Below, piece after piece: positions 1 through 5,624 of a stretch of 6,135 bases of DNA. The notes under the pieces were generated by a model, which worked only from the letters and a program-made list of their open reading frames with translations, was not told the origin of the DNA and made no database searches. Position numbers and translations under genes: made by a program. The stretch comes from Sphingomonadaceae bacterium (GTDB lineage: Bacteria; Pseudomonadota; Alphaproteobacteria; Sphingomonadales; Sphingomonadaceae): positions 1 to 6,135 of the forward strand of contig JACDGO010000138.1 in the NCBI GenBank assembly GCA_013821585.1, in the 5' to 3' direction. Positions within the stretch are counted from its first letter, which is position 1. Each line of letters opens with the position of its first letter.

Positions 1-1
1 C

Positions 2-955
2 TTCAGGCCCAATGACGGACCGATTCCTTGGTGGATCGTGTCGAAGGATCGCCGGGTTCCCGGAGCGAGCGCCCTTTCGCACATGGCGCTGACGCGATTG
101 TTGATGGGCCGCGCGAGCGATACGGTCGCGGATCGTATCGCGACCAGCGGCTTGTTGTGGGACCGGCTGCTCGATCCCGTGCTGCGCGCCGCGCTGAACA
201 CCGCGCCGGCCGAGGGATCGGCGAAGCTGGCCGCCGCCGTCATCCGCGAATCGCTCGCGCGCGGCGGACGTGCCGCGCGCCCTCGCATCGCCGAACCGAC
301 GCTCGCCGCGGCGTTCGTCGATCCGGCGCTCGCGTGGCTGGCGAAGCGCGGCTGCTTTCTTGCGGCCGGGCGGAGGCTCCGGGCGGTCCGATTCGCCGGC
401 GACGTCATCGACTCGCTCGATTTCGGTGAAGGCGAGGTCGCGGTTCCGCCCGACGAGCCCGTCATCTTCGCCGTGCCGCCATGGGTCGCGGCGACTCTGG
501 TTCCCGGCTTGACCACGCCTTGCGAGTTCCGCGCGATCGTCAACGCGCATTTCGCGATCGCGCCGCCTCCCGGCACGCCGGCGATGATCGGCGTGATCGG
601 CGGCATGGCGGAATGGATCTTCGCCTTTCCCGATCGCATCTCGGTGACCGTCAGCGCCGCCGATCATTTGATCGACACCGACCGCGCCGAGCTCGCCGCC
701 GGTTTCTGGGCGGAGATCGCCGCAATCCATGACCTGCCAACCGACCTGCCACCATGGCAGATCGTCAAGGAAAAGCGCGCGACCTTCGCCGCCACGCCGG
801 AACAGGACGCGCGGCGCCCGCCCGCGGCAACGCGCTGGCGCAACCTGTTCCTCGCCGGGGATTGGACGCGGACCGGCCTGCCCGCGACGATCGAAGGCGC
901 GCTGCGCTCGGGCGCGACCGCCGCCCGCTTGGCCAGCGCCGCCGCCGTCGTATAG
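2..955 (+). CDS. hpnE: HpnE, squalene-associated FAD-dependent desaturase/hydroxysqualene reductase (5' partial)
   Basis: The frame is open from the first bases of the window to a TAG at 953-955, giving 317 residues with the N-terminus cut off. HpnE proteins are usually a little over 400 residues, so roughly the first quarter, including the N-terminal Rossmann FAD motif, lies upstream. The visible start, RPNDGPIPWWIVSKDRRVPG, fits this family. The C-terminus carries the flavin amine oxidase/phytoene desaturase-type FAD signature NLFLAGDWTRTGLPATIEG (about 842-898) and then a small-residue helix. Known family role: with HpnC and HpnD it makes squalene from farnesyl diphosphate, HpnE reducing hydroxysqualene to squalene with FAD. 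Only 8 nt separate it from shc, so the product is made next to the cyclase that uses it. An ATG at 38 is in frame but internal. Function is assigned from motif plus context; family-level confidence is high. Confidence 0.92.
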   Translation, partial: FRPNDGPIPWWIVSKDRRVPGASALSHMALTRLLMGRASDTVADRIATSGLLWDRLLDPVLRAALNTAPAEGSAKLAAAVIRESLARGGRAARPRIAEPTLAAAFVDPALAWLAKRGCFLAAGRRLRAVRFAGDVIDSLDFGEGEVAVPPDEPVIFAVPPWVAATLVPGLTTPCEFRAIVNAHFAIAPPPGTPAMIGVIGGMAEWIFAFPDRISVTVSAADHLIDTDRAELAAGFWAEIAAIHDLPTDLPPWQIVKEKRATFAATPEQDARRPPAATRWRNLFLAGDWTRTGLPATIEGALRSGATAARLASAAAVV

Positions 956-963
956 GCGTGCGC

Positions 964-2892
964 ATGACGATCGATATCCTGGGCGACGCCGAAGCGTGCG
1001 CGAGCCGCGCCGCCGAGGCGCTCGCCGCTCTGCAACGCGATGACGGACACTGGGTGTTCGAGCTCGAGGCCGACGCGACGATCCCGGCCGAATATGTGCT
1101 GCTCAAACATTATCTCGGCGAACCGCGAAACGCCGTGCTCGAGGCGAAGATCGGCCGCTATCTGCGCCGGATTCAGGCCAATCACGGCGGCTGGCCGCTG
1201 TTTCACGGCGGCGCGTTCGACGTCAGCGCGAGCGCGAAGGCCTATTTCGCGCTCAAGATGATCGGAAACGACATCGGCGCGCCGCATATGGAACGCGCCC
1301 GCGCAGCCATCCTGGCGGCGGGTGGAGCGGAGGCGGTCAACGTCTTCACCCGCATCCAGCTCGCGCTGTTCGCGGCGGGGCCGTGGCGCACGGTGCCGAC
1401 GCTCCCTGTCGAGCTGATCCTGCTGCCGCGCTGGTTTCCCATCCATCTGTCGAAAATGTCCTATTGGGCGCGCACGGTGATCGTGCCGTTGCTGGTGCTC
1501 GCCGCCCTCAGGCCCGTCGCGCGCAATCCGTCGGGCGTGCGCGTCGATGAGCTTTTCACCGGCAAGCCCGCCCCGCTTTCCAGCAAGGCGGCGAACGCGA
1601 AACGCCTTTGGCAGGCCTTTTTCGGCGGACTCGACCGTGTTCTGAAGGCCGTCGAGCCTTTGTGGCCGAAGCGCCGGCGCCGCCACGCGATCGAAGCCTG
1701 CGTCGCGTTCGTCACCGAGCGGCTGAACGGCGAGGACGGGCTGGGCGCTATCTATCCGGCGATGGCGAACAGTGTGATGATGTTCGATTGCCTCGGCTAT
1801 GCGGAGGATCATCCGCATCGAGCGATCGCGCGTCGATCGGTCGAGAAGCTGCTCGTAGTCGGCGAGGACGAGGCCTATTGCCAGCCGTGCGTTTCGCCGG
1901 TGTGGGACACCGCGCTCGCCGCCCACGCTATGATGGAAGCGGGCGGCGAGGGCAACGAGCGCCGCGCCGATGCTGCGCTCGCCTGGCTCAAGCCATTGCA
2001 GGTGCTCGACGTGAAGGGCGACTGGGCGGGCGAGCGTCCCGAGGTCCGCCCCGGCGGCTGGCCGTTCCAGTATCGCAACGCGGATTATCCCGACCTCGAC
2101 GACACCGCCGTCGTCGTGATGGCGATGGAGCGCGCCAAAGGCCGCACCGGAGAAACCTGCGACGAGGCGATCGCGCGCGGCGTGGAGTGGACGGCCGGCC
2201 TGCAAAGCCGCGACGGCGGCTGGGGCGCGTTCGACGCCGACAACAGCCATCATTACCTCAACAACATCCCGTTCGCCGATCACGGCGCGCTGCTCGATCC
2301 GCCGACCACGGACGTGACGGCGCGCTGCGTCTCGATGCTCGCGCAGCTCGGCGAGACCGATACGTCGCGCATGAAGGCGGCGCTCGCCTTTCTCGAGAAG
2401 GAGCAGGAGGCGGACGGGAGCTGGTTCGGGCGGTGGGGCGTGAACTACATCTACGGTACCTGGTCGGCGCTCTGCGCGCTCAATGCCGCGGGGGTTGCGT
2501 CCGACGCGCAGATGGTTCGCAAGGCCATCGACTGGCTGATCTCGATCCAGAACGCGGACAGCGGGTGGGGCGAGGATTGCGCGAGCTACGCGCTCGACTA
2601 TCGCGGCTATGCCGCCGCCCCTTCGACCGCGTCGCAGACCGCCTGGGCGCTGCTGGGGCTGATGGCGGCTGGAGAAATCGGCCATCCGGCGGTCGAGCGC
2701 GGCGTCCGCCATCTGATCGCCACGCAGGACGAACGCGGCCTGTGGGGGCAAGACGCCTATACGGGCGGCGGCTTCCCGCGCGTCTTCTACCTGCGCTATC
2801 ACGGCTACCCGGCCTATTTCCCGCTCTGGGCGGTCGCGCGCTATCGCAACCTCAAACGATCGAACCAGTCGCGCGTGGCGTTCGGGATGTGA
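964..2892 (+). CDS. shc: Squalene-hopene cyclase (Shc/HpnF)
   Basis: The protein has 642 residues, normal for bacterial squalene-hopene cyclases (about 630-680). It cyclises squalene to hopene (diploptene) and hopanol at the inner membrane. The catalytic DLDD box (DxDD family) is at residues 377-380, with Asp379 as the predicted proton donor. QW repeats are visible: Q24..W30, IQANHGGW near 70-77, Q414..W420, Q481..W487 (followed by FGRWGVNY), Q529..W535 and Q588..W594. The hydrophobic stretch around 165-182 (MSYWARTVIVPLLVLAAL) fits the monotopic membrane-contact region. SPVWDT and the C-terminal GFPRVFYLRYHGY aromatic cluster are conserved. I chose the ATG at 964, 8 nt after the hpnE stop. 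The frame is open further upstream, but inside hpnE. The ribosome-binding site is weak (AGG at 954-956), so coupling to hpnE translation is likely. By eye, two residues differ from the Alicyclobacillus active site (see findings). Confidence 0.97.
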   Translation: MTIDILGDAEACASRAAEALAALQRDDGHWVFELEADATIPAEYVLLKHYLGEPRNAVLEAKIGRYLRRIQANHGGWPLFHGGAFDVSASAKAYFALKMIGNDIGAPHMERARAAILAAGGAEAVNVFTRIQLALFAAGPWRTVPTLPVELILLPRWFPIHLSKMSYWARTVIVPLLVLAALRPVARNPSGVRVDELFTGKPAPLSSKAANAKRLWQAFFGGLDRVLKAVEPLWPKRRRRHAIEACVAFVTERLNGEDGLGAIYPAMANSVMMFDCLGYAEDHPHRAIARRSVEKLLVVGEDEAYCQPCVSPVWDTALAAHAMMEAGGEGNERRADAALAWLKPLQVLDVKGDWAGERPEVRPGGWPFQYRNADYPDLDDTAVVVMAMERAKGRTGETCDEAIARGVEWTAGLQSRDGGWGAFDADNSHHYLNNIPFADHGALLDPPTTDVTARCVSMLAQLGETDTSRMKAALAFLEKEQEADGSWFGRWGVNYIYGTWSALCALNAAGVASDAQMVRKAIDWLISIQNADSGWGEDCASYALDYRGYAAAPSTASQTAWALLGLMAAGEIGHPAVERGVRHLIATQDERGLWGQDAYTGGGFPRVFYLRYHGYPAYFPLWAVARYRNLKRSNQSRVAFGM

Positions 2893-3548
2893 GCCGCGTC
2901 GTCGTCGCCACCGGCTTCAACCGCGAGGCCGCCACCTTGCGCCAGCCGGGCATCGTCGTCGCCGCGGGCGGGGGCGATCCGGTGGGATTGCGGGCGAAAA
3001 TCGAGCAGGCGGCGGCGGGCGCGGCGGGGATCGCCAGCTACGGCATGTGCGGCGCGCTCGTGGACGGCTTGCGGATCGGCGACTGGGTGATCGGCGACCG
3101 GCTGTCGGGCGCGATCGACATCGACTGCGACGCCGATTGGGCGAAGGCGCTCGCCGCGAAGCTCCCCGGCGCGCGGATCGGCGGCTTCTTCGCCGACGGA
3201 CGGATGATCGGCGCCGTCGCCGAAAAGCTCGCGCTCGGCGAGCGCCACGGCGCGCTTGCCGTCGACATGGAAAGCCACGTCGCCGCCGCCGTCGCGCTGG
3301 CGCGCGGGCTGCCCTTCGCGATCGTGCGCTGCGTCTCGGACCGCGCCCGCCACCTGCTGCCGCACGCGATCACCGTCTCGATGCGCGCGGACGGCGGCGT
3401 GGATGGACGGGCGATGCTGGCCAGCCTCGCCCGCCGCCCGGGCCAAGTGGCGGATATCGCGCGGACAACGGCGGGGTTTGCCAGGGCGATGCGCGAGCTC
3501 AAGCGCGGCGCGGCGCGGATCGGGCCGGGAATGGGGCTTCGCGCCTGA
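2889..3548 (+). CDS. hpnG: HpnG, hopanoid-associated nucleosidase/phosphorylase
   Basis: This 219-residue protein belongs to the PNP/MTA-SAH nucleosidase superfamily. Known role of HpnG: removal of adenine from adenosylhopane, giving ribosylhopane (or its phosphate), on the route to bacteriohopanetetrol-type side chains. Visible motifs are an N-terminal glycine-containing strand (VVVATGFNREA), the ribose-binding signature VDMESHVAA with Glu128, and VRCVSDRA with Asp151. Asp151 matches the catalytic Asp in the IRAISDxA motif of E. coli MTA/SAH nucleosidase. The start is GTG at 2889; GTGA overlaps the shc stop by 4 nt, the usual signature of translational coupling. The frame is open far upstream, but only as a shadow of shc, so the overlapping GTG is the sensible start. 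The stop lies 7 nt from the stop of the convergent DUF6883 gene, with no terminator between. Confidence 0.93.
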   Translation: MSRVVVATGFNREAATLRQPGIVVAAGGGDPVGLRAKIEQAAAGAAGIASYGMCGALVDGLRIGDWVIGDRLSGAIDIDCDADWAKALAAKLPGARIGGFFADGRMIGAVAEKLALGERHGALAVDMESHVAAAVALARGLPFAIVRCVSDRARHLLPHAITVSMRADGGVDGRAMLASLARRPGQVADIARTTAGFARAMRELKRGAARIGPGMGLRA

Positions 3549-3555
3549 GCCTTCG

Positions 3556-3966
3556 CTACTCCTGCGGCTTGCTCCGCCTGGGCGCCCTCGCCCGCTTGAC
3601 CGCCTCCGCCCGCTCCAGCGCCCACCGCGCCTCCTCCGCTTTCGCGTAGGCAGTGACGAAGCGATGGACCGTAGCGCCGGGCTCGAGCACCCAGATCGTA
3701 CGAACACAGGGATTGCGGCCGTCGGGCGTTTCAATCCGGCACTCGATGACCGACTTTACGCCTGCCCTATCGATAGAGATCGACTTGATCTCGTTCCGTC
3801 GCGGGTGATTGCCCAGCGCGCGCGTCAGATCGTCGGCCGTGCGCACCTCGAAGCCGAAGCTCTGAAAGAATCGCGCCTTGGCAGCCCCGCGGGGATGCGA
3901 CGCATTTAGGAGATACTCCGCAATCTTGGCGGGCGCGACAAGCGTCGCACCGTTCAGCTTTGCCAA
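3556..3966 (-). CDS. DUF6883-like protein, intact last gene of a decayed accessory module
   Basis: This is a 136-residue soluble protein with no signal peptide or membrane segment. It resembles the DUF6883 family by recall: LLNASHPRGAAKARFF (residues 19-34), then a GF and a helix, PDGRNPCVRTIWVLEPG (81-97) and RFVTAY (102-107). A charged, Ala/Arg-rich helical tail (108-136) looks like an extension to the core. The biochemical function is not known to me. The start is a TTG at 3966, with GAGG ten nt upstream (3977-3980). No ATG or GTG lies before residue 41, so TTG is the only plausible start unless translation is coupled. The first 13 nt overlap the end of the upstream DUF4926-like pseudogene. 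Since that gene now carries a stop 105 nt upstream of the TTG, ribosome delivery to this weak start may be impaired. Family assignment moderate; coding status good, because the frame and family motifs are intact. Confidence 0.75.
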   Translation of the reverse strand: MAKLNGATLVAPAKIAEYLLNASHPRGAAKARFFQSFGFEVRTADDLTRALGNHPRRNEIKSISIDRAGVKSVIECRIETPDGRNPCVRTIWVLEPGATVHRFVTAYAKAEEARWALERAEAVKRARAPRRSKPQE

Positions 3967-4154
3967 GCGAGTTCGACCTCGTCGGCCCGAAGCGTCAGGA
4001 CGGCCGGGCCCGGTTCGGTAAACTCGACTTCGAAGTCGCGCCCCGATCCGTAGCAGTGAACGACGGTTCCCTAGCTCCCGGCCAGTAGACGACCGCCGTC
4101 TTCGGTCGTGACCTCGACAAGCAGACGCACCATATCCAATTCCTTGATGTCGTG
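3954..4154 (-). pseudogene. DUF4926-like gene interrupted by an in-frame TAG
   Basis: Read on the minus strand, one frame gives two halves of a DUF4926-like protein. The first is HDIKELDMVRLLVEVTTEDG (from 4154), ending in GRLLAGS. A TAG follows at 4073-4071. The same frame then resumes with GTVVHCYGSGRDFEVEF and runs to TGA at 3956-3954. Without the TAG the product would be about 66 residues, matching the usual DUF4926 length, and the motif GS-x-GTVVH spans the stop exactly, so one base substitution (for example CAG, AAG, GAG or TGG to TAG) explains it. The ATG at 4133 has a good Shine-Dalgarno sequence (AAGGA at 4145-4141, 7 nt spacing), but starting there drops the LD that usually precedes this motif. 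As written, the ATG would give a 20-residue peptide. No function is known to me; small DUF4926 proteins often sit beside DUF6883 genes (recall, unverified). Confidence 0.72.
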
Positions 4155-4387
4155 CCGCGGCGCCTTATGAGCGTTCGCGCCCGCAAAGGCCGCGCGCTCT
4201 TCGCGAACGATACCGGTCGGAGCGCTTGCCGCCGTCAACGCCTGGGGCAACGCTGATCGTCCACCACCCGGCGCAACAGCATCCGCACCGCGTCGGACAT
4301 CGACAAGCCCGTTCGACCGAGCATTTCCGACGCGCCCGTTTTCAATTCGTCATCGATGCGAACATGCAACATCGAGATGGACGCCAT
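4155..4387 (-). pseudogene. RelB/DinJ-type ribbon-helix-helix antitoxin, frameshifted
   Basis: The ATG at 4387-4385 opens a 50-codon frame ending in TGA at 4237-4235. Its first 45 residues read like the N-terminus of RelB/DinJ antitoxins: HVRIDDELKTGASEML, then GLSMSDAVRMLLRRVVDDQ. This is the beta-strand plus two helices that form the DNA-binding dimer. In the family the next residues are ALPF-like. Here that continuation (ALPQALTA) is found in another frame starting at 4253, so loss of one base near 4252-4253 (CAG-GCG to CAG-CG) explains the break. After the shift, the second frame stays open without a stop through AHKAPRHD into the DUF4926-like frame. The Shine-Dalgarno sequence GGAGAG (4397-4392) lies 4 nt before the ATG and supports this start. 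Known role of intact relatives: they neutralise a partner toxin and repress their own promoter. The truncated 50-residue product could still fold as a DNA-binding dimer. Confidence 0.75.
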
Positions 4388-4398
4388 ACGGCTCTCCA

Positions 4399-4414
4399 TA
4401 TCTCAAATGAGATA
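4399..4414 (-). promoter_or_regulatory. 16-bp perfect palindrome, likely autoregulatory operator of the RHH antitoxin
   Basis: TATCTCAAATGAGATA has two 7-bp arms that are exact reverse complements around an AA/TT centre. It ends 11 nt upstream of the antitoxin ATG (minus strand), directly before the GGAGAG ribosome-binding site. Ribbon-helix-helix antitoxins typically bind such palindromes over their own promoters, so autoregulation is a reasonable inference. A TTGACT hexamer at 4441-4436 (minus strand) could be a -35 element. No convincing -10 is found at 16-18 nt from it, so the promoter position is unsettled. Confidence 0.6.
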
Positions 4415-4467
4415 CGTGGAACGCGGGTCCATGAAAGTCAAGCAGCGGCAGTCAGCGAAACGGGCTG

Positions 4468-5613
4468 CTACGCCGCCCGCTGCACCCGCTTATACCCCTC
4501 CGGGTCCGCCGCCTTGATCCTGGCCAGCTCGTGCTCGACGTGGCTCGAATGCACGTCCGCCGCGGGGCGGGCGTTCGACAGGTCGATGTCGGGCGCCATC
4601 GGGCCTTCGGTGCGCACGCCCATTCGGCCGATCTGGAACATCTTGAGCGGGTGACGGATCGAGTCGGTGGCCGCCGTCCCCTCGAACCCGCAATGCACCA
4701 TGCAGTTCGAGCATTTCTCGTATTTGCCGACGCCGTAATCGTCCCATTCGGTGCCCTCCATCAGCTCCTCGAAGGTCTCGACATAGCCCTCGCCGACGAG
4801 GTAGCACGGCTTCTGCCAGCCGAAGACGGTCCTGAGCGGCATCGACCAGGGGGTGCATTCGTAGGTCTGGTTGCCCGCGAGAAAATCGAGAAACAGCGGC
4901 GAGTTGGTGAAGGTCCACGCCTTGCCGCCGTCGCCTTTGCGGAACACGTCGCGGAAGAAATTCCTGGTCCGCTCGCGCGTCAGGAAATGCTCCTGATCGG
5001 CGGCGCGTTCGTAGGAATAGCCCGGCGAAATGGTGATCTCGACGCCGCGCTTCTCCATTTCGTCGAAGAAGCCCGCGAGCCGTTCGGACGACGCGCCGTC
5101 GAACACGGTGCAATTGACCTGGACGCGAAAGCCCTTCGCCTTCGCCAGCTCGATCGCCTCGATCGCCACCTCATAGGTGCCGTCCTGATCGACCGCATGG
5201 TCGTGCATTCCCTTATCGCCGTCGAGGTGGATCGACCAGGTGAAGAACGGCGAGGGCGCGTAGTCGTCGATCTTTTTCTTCAGAAGCAGCGCGTTGGTGC
5301 AGAGGATCACGAACTTCTTCTTGGCGATATAGCCCTTTACGATCCCCGGCATGTCGCGGTGGAGCAAAGGCTCGCCGCCCGCGATCGAAACCGCCGGCGC
5401 GCCGCATTCGTCGATCGCGTCCATGCACTGGTCAAAGCTCAGCCGCTGGTTGAGGATCGCGTCGGGATAGTCGATCTTGCCGCAGCCGGGGCACGCCAGA
5501 TTGCAGCGCAACAGCGGCTCGAGCATCAGCACGAGCGGATAGCGGCCGCCCTTGATGTGCTGGCGCACCGTATAGGCGCCGATGCGCGCGATCTGGGAAA
5601 GGGGGAGGCTCAT
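4468..5613 (-). CDS. hpnH: HpnH, radical SAM adenosylhopane synthase
   Basis: The protein has 381 residues, the usual length for HpnH. Known role: it generates the 5'-deoxyadenosyl radical from SAM and adds it to diploptene, giving adenosylhopane, the first step of side-chain extension; HpnG then acts on this product. The radical SAM cluster motif CNLACPGC has Cys37, Cys41 and Cys44. GGEP at 79-82 is the SAM amino-group motif, and the core TIM-barrel strands follow (CTNALL 105-110, SIHLDG 127-132). The C-terminal DUF3463-type region carries Cys253, Cys270 and KYEKCSNCMVHCGF (Cys301, Cys304, Cys308). The ATG at 5613 is preceded by AGGA (5624-5621) with 7 nt spacing. It lies 9 nt after the ispH stop, so the two are co-transcribed and probably translationally coupled. 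It runs convergent to the hpnE-shc-hpnG operon, whereas the hpn genes usually share one strand in compact clusters. Confidence 0.97.
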   Translation of the reverse strand: MSLPLSQIARIGAYTVRQHIKGGRYPLVLMLEPLLRCNLACPGCGKIDYPDAILNQRLSFDQCMDAIDECGAPAVSIAGGEPLLHRDMPGIVKGYIAKKKFVILCTNALLLKKKIDDYAPSPFFTWSIHLDGDKGMHDHAVDQDGTYEVAIEAIELAKAKGFRVQVNCTVFDGASSERLAGFFDEMEKRGVEITISPGYSYERAADQEHFLTRERTRNFFRDVFRKGDGGKAWTFTNSPLFLDFLAGNQTYECTPWSMPLRTVFGWQKPCYLVGEGYVETFEELMEGTEWDDYGVGKYEKCSNCMVHCGFEGTAATDSIRHPLKMFQIGRMGVRTEGPMAPDIDLSNARPAADVHSSHVEHELARIKAADPEGYKRVQRAA

Positions 5614-5620
5614 CGTTTTG

Positions 5621-5624
5621 TCCT
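5621..5624 (-). promoter_or_regulatory. hpnH ribosome-binding site overlapping the ispH stop codon
   Basis: AGGA on the minus strand shares its first two bases with the ispH stop (TAG at 5625-5623) and lies 7 nt before the hpnH ATG. Ribosomes finishing ispH would terminate directly on the hpnH initiation region, which fixes the start at 5613 and suggests translational coupling. Confidence 0.7.

Noticed and set aside
124..145. Inverted repeat GGTCGCG / CGCGACC in hpnE
   Set aside because: A short stem inside a conserved coding region of GC-rich DNA, with no regulatory context.
664..2802. Very long minus-strand open frame (712 codons) opposite hpnE and shc
   Set aside because: Its translation is Arg/Ala/His-rich low-complexity text with no family motifs, as expected for the antisense of GC-rich coding DNA; the plus strand carries clear shc and hpnE.
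1608..2888. Upstream open extension of the hpnG frame inside shc
   Set aside because: Arg-rich shadow sequence in the second frame of shc; HpnG homology begins only at the GTG at 2889.
2841..3734. Minus-strand open frames opposite hpnG (also 3038-3625)
   Set aside because: Arg/Ala-rich antisense of hpnG with no recognisable domain.
4025..4038. 14-bp perfect palindrome CGACTTCGAAGTCG
   Set aside because: It lies inside the DUF4926-like coding sequence, where the codons for Asp-Phe-Glu-Val create the symmetry; no promoter context.
4089..4109. 7-bp stem hairpin ACGACCG / CGGTCGT with a 7-nt loop
   Set aside because: It is within the DUF4926-like coding frame with no T-run, and such stems arise by chance at this GC content.
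3995..4186. Minus-strand 63-codon open frame covering the DUF4926 region
   Set aside because: It is in the wrong frame; the DUF4926 motifs lie in the neighbouring frame interrupted by the TAG at 4073-4071.
4441..4469. Possible hpnH terminator: AGCAGC / GCTGCT inverted repeat
   Set aside because: The stem is only 6 bp with a 17-nt loop, overlaps the hpnH stop codon and is not followed by a T-run on the minus strand.
4226..4654. Plus-strand open frame across the antitoxin and the hpnH 3' end
   Set aside because: Antisense to the RHH gene and to hpnH, low-information sequence, no motif.
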